64,000 nucleotides of DNA from Iris pallida (Eukaryota > Streptophyta > Magnoliopsida > Asparagales > Iridaceae): the NCBI GenBank assembly GCA_029216955.1, contig JANAVB010010791.1:4112833-4176832 (forward strand), written 5' to 3'. The translations under genes were made by a program, and so were the position numbers. The notes beneath the pieces were generated by a model. The model did not search any database. It was not told where the DNA came from and was given only the letters and a program-made list of their open reading frames with translations. Shown in pieces: positions 58,399 to 64,000 of the stretch. Position 1 is the stretch's first letter. The number at the start of each line of letters is the position of its first letter.

Positions 58399-59447
58399 TC
58401 ATTTTCTAGAAGCATGCATCCGCTCTTCTTTAGGATTTACCTGAATAAAAATAAAAACAATATTAACACAATAAAGATTGGGAAACGTTATAATATCCAA
58501 CAAAGAACCTGCCGACTTGATTAAACAAAACAAAAATCATTACAACTATAAAAAATTAGCATCAGAGCAAAGAAATATGACATTCAAGCAACAGAGGTTC
58601 TCGATCAGGAAATTAGCAGCAATAATAAAGGGTACAACATGAGGTTCTCGATCTGGATATTGTTAAATAAAGAGTACTACTACAAAACATAAAGAAATCT
58701 AGGGGAAACCATCAAACATTGTGAGTTCACTTCAACTTATGCAAAACTGCGATGAGCACAAAATAATGTTAAAAAATAGAAGTTCTTATCATGGCCGGTA
58801 ATGGGGTGCAGTAACATGACTCATGCAAACTTTAAGTATTCATCATTCTCCTTCATTGGATGCAAAATATATTATACTATCTATACCTCCCAAAAGAGGA
58901 GAAAATAGGCATTCATCTGATAGAGGAACTCCAAAAAAAGTATATCTAACAAGCCATTCAAAAAAATATTTAGATAGAAATTACCTTTTCCAAAAAAAGT
59001 ATTAAGAAAAAAAAATTTAGATAGAAATTACCTTCATTGGATGCAAAATATTGAATTACTGTCCTTTTCACAACAACAAAAAAAGTATATCTAACCAGTG
59101 AATTATTGTATTATTGTCCTTTACACTGAGTTATTGCATTTAACTACAATACAAGGGAACATCCCAAGAGAGAAGGGAGGGCTTCTTGATCTTTAGTCTT
59201 CAACATCCAAGCATGATTAATAATCCCGATATGTTCTCTTGTCATGCTCTATATTTTCCCCATACATCGTAGAAGGGACATCTGGGTCATCCCGGACTGG
59301 CCTATTACGGTAGGAAGCATGGAAGATGTTATAGATTGTCGCTTGATGCTCAGGTTTACATGTGAATTTTTCGTTTCCCAAAGGAATGTTACGATCTATG
59401 TAGTATAAGAGACGACGTCTCCAGGACAGGCCAGAGCACGGTGTGAT
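58399..59447 (-). other. Exon-like segments inside the DNA transposon, function unknown
   Basis: On the minus strand 59447-59217 is open for 76 codons to a TAA, after a possible splice acceptor (TTTTCTACAAAG). It reads ITPCSGLSWRRRLLYYIDRN, then KFTCKPEHQATIYNIFHASY and RPVRDDPDVPSTMYGEN and HDKRTYRDY. Codon use and composition look protein-like against the AT-rich surroundings. A second short piece, 58440-58399 (VNPKEERMHASRK, stop), follows a pyrimidine-rich acceptor ending TTATTCAG. I do not recognise either protein. They may be a captured host gene fragment or a remnant of the element's own gene. Confidence 0.3.
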
Positions 59448-60343
59448 CTTTGTAGAAAATTAAATGTACATATTATACTACATGAATTTAGCAGGTCTTT
59501 GCCTCGACCAATGTTAGATTACATCTCCTACCAATTTTATCTAATGAAAACATCCTCTGTTTTTCAACAAAAATTGTTTATCATGCTGTATAGGGTTGTT
59601 CAGGTAGTAAGAAGTCCAAGAAAGTGTACAAAAGTGCAAGAAGTCCAAGAGAAGTGATAAGCATTGGGAAGTAAAAGAAGTCAATTAAAAAAATAAAAAT
59701 TCAACCACATCTTTCCTCTTATAACATCTGAAATGAGAAAAATAAAGGAGACCACTACTAATGTGTGGAGACTGAGTCCTAAACTTGTCAGTTATTTCTT
59801 GTCTTTCCTATTACACGTGTTTGACAAAGAAAGGATTAACAAAGAAGTATGCCTTTGTTCCCACCTTTTGTCCACTTCCTTCTATCAAAACACCCCTTAT
59901 ATTTGGTTTGCTAATTAACAAGAGCTCACTATTGCTACCTACACTGAGTCATTGCTTCTTTAAGTATAAAACTAAGAGAATATCAATCCATAGTATGGGC
60001 ATATAGGAATTAAGAGAAATATCAAACAGTGTACACTGCTACGATACCTCTATTGTAATACAACATTTTTAACTATAAGCATATAGGAATTAAGCTCCAA
60101 CTAGACAATGCTCATCTAACCCCCATTTGGCATCTTTACAGGGCTAGTAAATCCTAAGTCCAACAACCCCAGCTGGCTAAGGTTCCAACTTGCTTCAAAT
60201 AAAAATCAGTGTGGCTAGACACATCAGATTTTTTATATTTGCAGTTAGGAAATTTCACAAGGAATTGAGTGAAATATTAATCCATAGTATGGGCATGGCC
60301 ACAAATTATGAGTGCTTTAAGAATATATAAAATCTTGAGACTG

Positions 60344-62475
60344 TATCAGTGTATTATCTATACATGTGGACAATATCAGTGTAGTATCTATACATGTCCA
60401 AAAAAACGACAGTATCAGTGTAGTATCTATACATGTGGACAAATATCTATACAAAAACAAGCATGTTTCCAGTAGTAGTACCAGGTTTAAGTTTGAAATG
60501 AGCATTGAAGTTTTCTGCACATAAAAATATCTATACATATGGACAAATTGAAGTAACATTTTCCATGTTTTAAGACAGATATATAGAATTCCATAGGTGT
60601 GGGGGATTTCCTGTGAGGCAGCATCAGTTATAAGGAGGGAGGGGGATTTCCTGTGAGGCAGCTCTAAAATTCAAATTCCTGCAGCATACCACAGTGAGGC
60701 AGCAGTTGTAAAGAGGGGAGGGGGATTTCTTGTGAGGCCGTTGCAAGGTTGGATCATTAGGACAACAGTTGTAAGAAGGGGAGGGGGATTTCCTGTGAGG
60801 CAGCAGATGCATTCCTGCAGCATACCACAGCAGCACCCTCCCTTACAGGGGGCAGCATTATGGAATCCTTGGTCATGGCGTTCTAAAATGCAAATCCCGT
60901 CTTCACTGCCTAGCCATGATAAATGATGACTGGTCACAAGTGCAAAAGATCTTATTAACGACCTTTTAAATAGGAGGCTGGATGGTTCTACTTGTGTCAA
61001 TCATGCTGGAAAATACAAAGGCTAGCTACTAGTGGAACTGAAGATCAACATGTAATCTCTAAGAATCATGATGGCATTATTGCCCCATTATCCTACTCTT
61101 ACAACTGCTATTGTTTCTCAAGATGTTGACATCATCCAACCTTGTAGCCAAAGTATTTCTAATCTAAATGTACCTTTCTATTCATCTAATGATTCACTAG
61201 ACCACTCTATAGTTAAAATCACTCTCCAACAATCTACACCCAATCACACTTCCTTTCCTGATACTCTGGAACATAACATCAACTCTGCATCTCAGTATCA
61301 GTGTACCAACACCATGCATACCTATATCCTCAAATCCAGACATTCCCTCGATGATGCATCTCAGTATCAGTATACCAACACCATACCTATATCCTCAACT
61401 CGAGATATTCCCTCTATGATTCCCCAACAGACATACCTATATCCTCAACTCTAGACATTCCCTCATATATCCTGAGCTTAGTATAGGAATCCGATAAAAG
61501 AAATCACATGATAATGGACATGATACCCCCCCCCCCAATCCATGTTTTTATTTTAAGCATTTATCAAGATGACACTGCCATAAAAATTCAATTGCTAAAT
61601 TGAGAAAAATAATACAGTTTGCAGGAATATGACACAGTTTGAAAATGATACAGTTTGCAGGAATATGACACAGTAACAGATCATACCAAACCCAAACTAA
61701 ATATTAGTAGTGGGATTTCACAAACACGAATATGACACTGTTTGCACGTAGCAGCACAAATTTTTAGAAAATGAAGCATGTGTACTACTATTTCATGATC
61801 CTCAACTTCTTCTTCATCATCATTATTCTTCTTCTTTTTTGCTTAACCCACGAATCCAAACGTCAGACCTTGATATTGCATCGGGACCGATTGTGTCAAA
61901 ATGCAAGTCGGGTCAAGATATAGTTAATGAAATCAAGCAAAACAAGAAGATAAATAAAATTTAATATAACAAAAAGTTTAATTGATTATTATCTAGGATT
62001 AGCAAGAATGTTGAGTCCGAACTCATTCAAAAGTGGGCTACAATTGGTGATTTCCTACCATGGCGGTATATTGCCAATCTATCGTCCAGACTGGTAGTGA
62101 CTCAAACCAGCTTATGGGCTTGGAAAACTTGAGGATATAAAATAAAAATTATTGCTTGAAGTTATGCTAAAATTTATCTTTCACAAATTTATAAAACCAT
62201 GCTACTGGCTATATGGCATGTATGTTACATGCAAATGTCAGGTTACCCCATGCCAGGATCTGTGCAGAAAAGAATTATTAAACTGCTCGTTGGTAATATA
62301 CCAATAAAACTATGCATCAATGCCTAGACCTGAATATGCACGTAGACTTATAATATGCTTGTCTAGCACTGGACTACTATCTCGTAATATACCAACAAAA
62401 CTATGCATCAATGCCTGGACCTCGATATGCAGGAAGACTCATAATATTATTGTCTAGCACTAGACTGCATATCTT
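60344..62475. repeat. Four short tandem duplications inside the DNA transposon
   Basis: TATCAGTGTAGTATCTATAC occurs three times at 60344-60435. GGGGGATTTCCTGTGAGGCA occurs four times with variants at 60601-60805. CTCAGTATCAGTgTACCAAC occurs twice and CATACCTATATCCTCAA three times at 61290-61452. A unit of about 90 bp is duplicated at 62294-62475 (AATATACCAAtAAAACTATG). The sequences are unrelated to each other. Confidence 0.75.
61068..61454 (+). CDS. Open frame of 128 codons, Ser/Thr/Gln-rich, function unknown
   Basis: MMALLPHYPTLTTAIVSQDV to PQQTYLYPQL, rich in Ser, Thr, Gln and Asn, with internal repetition (SQYQCTNTMHTYILKSRHS and SQYQYTNTIPISSTRDI) arising from the tandem duplication in the DNA. 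No domain, signal or membrane segment is recognised. It may be a chance frame in a duplicated tract. It is listed because it is the longest frame within the element. Confidence 0.2.
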   Translation: MMALLPHYPTLTTAIVSQDVDIIQPCSQSISNLNVPFYSSNDSLDHSIVKITLQQSTPNHTSFPDTLEHNINSASQYQCTNTMHTYILKSRHSLDDASQYQYTNTIPISSTRDIPSMIPQQTYLYPQL

Positions 62476-63873
62476 AAAATGATAGAGGATGTAGAATTTA
62501 GAACCTTTTAGGCCAAGAACCTCATGAACTGTAGAACAAAATGTATATGTGTAGTAAAAGCAAGAGAACTAACAACACAATTAAATACTCGAAAACCTAT
62601 GACCCATAGTAATAGTATGAACTGTTGTTAGGATACATAGTAAAACCCATTAATACAAAGAACAATAGTAAAAAACCTTTAATACAAAGAACGACCCATG
62701 AAAACAGTCAATCAAAATCAAAGAAAACATGAAAAACCTTTAATACAAAAAGAAATTGGAAAAATCACAATCGAAACTTAGACATCATGGTTTCTTACTT
62801 CACAAAAAAGCAATCAAATGAGTCACAGGGTCACAAGATTTCTTACTCAGAAGAAATCAAAGGAGTCACAGGGTCATAGCCTCTACAAAATTCCAACAAT
62901 AAAAAAATAGAGACAACAACAAAGAAAAGGTAATCGAAACATAGACAATAGGATTTCTTACTTACCGAGTCACAGGGTCTCTAATCCGCCTAATCACACA
63001 GAAATTGTCCTAGAAAAAGATAGGACAGAATAATAAGAATTCGATCGAATGCATCAAAACCACATTATTTCAAGAATACTCACCGATCGAAGAAAGCCTC
63101 GAGTCGAGGAACTGCTTGACAAGAGCTGGTGGCTCCTTTGAGGAATTGGATCGAACACCTACCATTCAAGTTCGAATCAATAAAAATAATTAATATTTCC
63201 TATCGGACCAGAGGTCGTCGATGGAGACTCGTCAAGAAAGATGATCTTTCCGGAGAAGACTAGTCCGGAACAGAAGACTCGACGGGAACAGAAGACTCAC
63301 CTACGAGACTTCACCTCTACTACATGAAGTCGTCGGGAACAAAAGCAAGTATAGGAACAGAAGAATCACCTACCGCCCTTTTTTCTTCCAGGAAGACTCG
63401 TCGGCTTCAAAAACCCTACTTTTTGAAGCCGCCAAAAGTAGGGTTTTCTTCCAGAGTTTTTTTTATCAAGAACAGAAGACTCCCCTTAGGTACTCATTTT
63501 TGGGTTTGGTGAGAGAATAGAAATTTGGGAGGGAATTATTTTAACTTTTACGGTTTTGTGTTAAACGGGTGGCAAAAAAAAATTTGGGAGTATGTGGGAT
63601 GTAATTTATGGCGTGACTTTTGTAAGCTGTAAAAGTCTATTTATTTATGGCCTACCACCACATGCCGTGAAATACTATAAAGATTCTATATGTTACGGCT
63701 CACATAAATGCAAGTCGTAATTGAGAACATTTAACGGCCCTAAAAATGCATGCCGTATTAGAAAGCTAAAAAGAAGAATTTACGGCTCGCATTTATGGTG
63801 TGCCGTAAAATTTTATTATTTACGGCATATATCTAATGCACGCAGTAAATGAGAGGCCGTAAATGAGAGGCAT

Positions 63874-64000
63874 ATATGGTGTATCTCCCAGCCTTCTTGA
63901 GCAGCTAAGGCAATGAGTAGTCTTACTGTCTCAAGTCTCGTCACCGGTGCAAATACTTCTTCGAAGTCCACTCCCTGCTTTTGCACGTACCCTTTTGCAA
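63874..64000 (-). pseudogene. Copia-1 RT, second appearance of the N-terminal side
   Basis: The sequence GGTGTATCTCCCAGCCTTCT and onward repeats 1041-1163 exactly where I compared it. It codes on the minus strand for AKGYVQKQGVDFEEVFAP and VTRLETVRLLIALAAQEGWE. It is therefore the expected continuation of the RT half at 57566 beyond the transposon, cut by the window end. Confidence 0.92.

Larger units (their letters stand above)
57567..63873. mobile_element. DNA transposon (CACTA-like, non-autonomous) in Copia-1 RT
   Basis: About 6.3 kb inserted between the codons for WEIHH and MDVKSAFLNG of Copia-1. The left end starts ACTACACCAAATACGG, close to a CACTA terminus lacking its first C. Both ends carry many TTACGGC / GCCGTAA motifs (57585-57970 and about 63560-63870). 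The right end has no clear matching terminal repeat. Target sequence CCATATGG makes the duplication ambiguous (ATAT, TAT or TA). The interior, 58020-62840, is AT-rich with short tandem duplications. No transposase is seen, so it would need an enzyme from elsewhere. Its right end is repeated at 1-1040. Confidence 0.7.

Noticed and set aside
57567..63873. Mutator-like or hAT-like element
   Set aside because: No 8-9 bp target duplication fits the junctions, and no transposase of either family is seen. The CACTA-like left end and TTACGGC repeats fit better.

Overview
The window is plant nuclear DNA, almost certainly from a flowering plant. It is built almost wholly of transposable elements nested in one another, with one recognisable host gene, a DUF247 (UPF0481) gene at about 54.36-55.74 kb. 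The evidence for a plant is the mix of element families: Ty3/gypsy elements of chromodomain (Tekay/Del-like) and Tat/Ogre-like type, Ty1/copia elements, a LINE with a zf-RVT tail, CACTA-type ends, and the plant-specific DUF247 family. No species can be named from the sequence. I saw no rRNA, tRNA, CRISPR or bacterial features. Layout, left to right. 1-1040: one end of a DNA transposon with TTACGGC-type subterminal repeats. 1041-4337: 5' part of a minus-strand copia element (Copia-1) with primer-binding site, 264-bp LTR and target duplication GACTT. 4343-5933: a decayed ORF and GTCGCTA-type subterminal repeats. 5934-16153: a plus-strand Tekay-like gypsy element (Gypsy-1) with a 4.1-kb LTR, frame-broken gag-pol, a candidate 72-bp intron before the chromodomain, and a truncated 3' LTR. 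16154-18045: decayed retroelement debris. 18095-20173: a minus-strand LINE fragment. 20252-24443: LTR-like noncoding DNA with a 49-bp minisatellite. 24443-48812: a plus-strand Tat/Ogre-like gypsy element (Gypsy-2) with a tRNA-Arg primer-binding site, gag, protease, RT, RNase H and a second RNase H. Gypsy-2 is split by a long nest. A solo LTR (28311-45909) sits in Gypsy-2; a minus-strand copia element (Copia-2, 29113-43406, target duplication ATTAA) sits in that solo LTR; two more solo LTRs (33964-36876 with CTTGT; 39347-43196 with AATTT) sit in Copia-2. A 13-N gap (48813-48825) falls just where the Gypsy-2 integrase should begin. 48826-54000 holds a copia-like LTR and three CACTA-type right ends. 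54286-55736 is the DUF247 gene, frame-broken, with a 17-bp-armed inverted repeat just upstream. 56069-57566 is the 3' part of Copia-1, interrupted by the DNA transposon (57567-about 63873), after which Copia-1 resumes to the window end. The strangest large-scale fact is that bases 62844-64000 repeat bases 1 to about 1163 with only a few short indels seen. The two Copia-1 halves at opposite ends of the window also carry the same 5-bp target duplication, as if they were the two ends of one insertion. This points to a tandem duplication with a period near 62.84 kb, a circular molecule, or an assembly overlap. Most coding regions are pseudogenes. The most interesting unexplained signals are in the long LTRs: dense TTGAC arrays, an array of about 16 CCGCATG motifs, and a hairpin shared by two LTR families.
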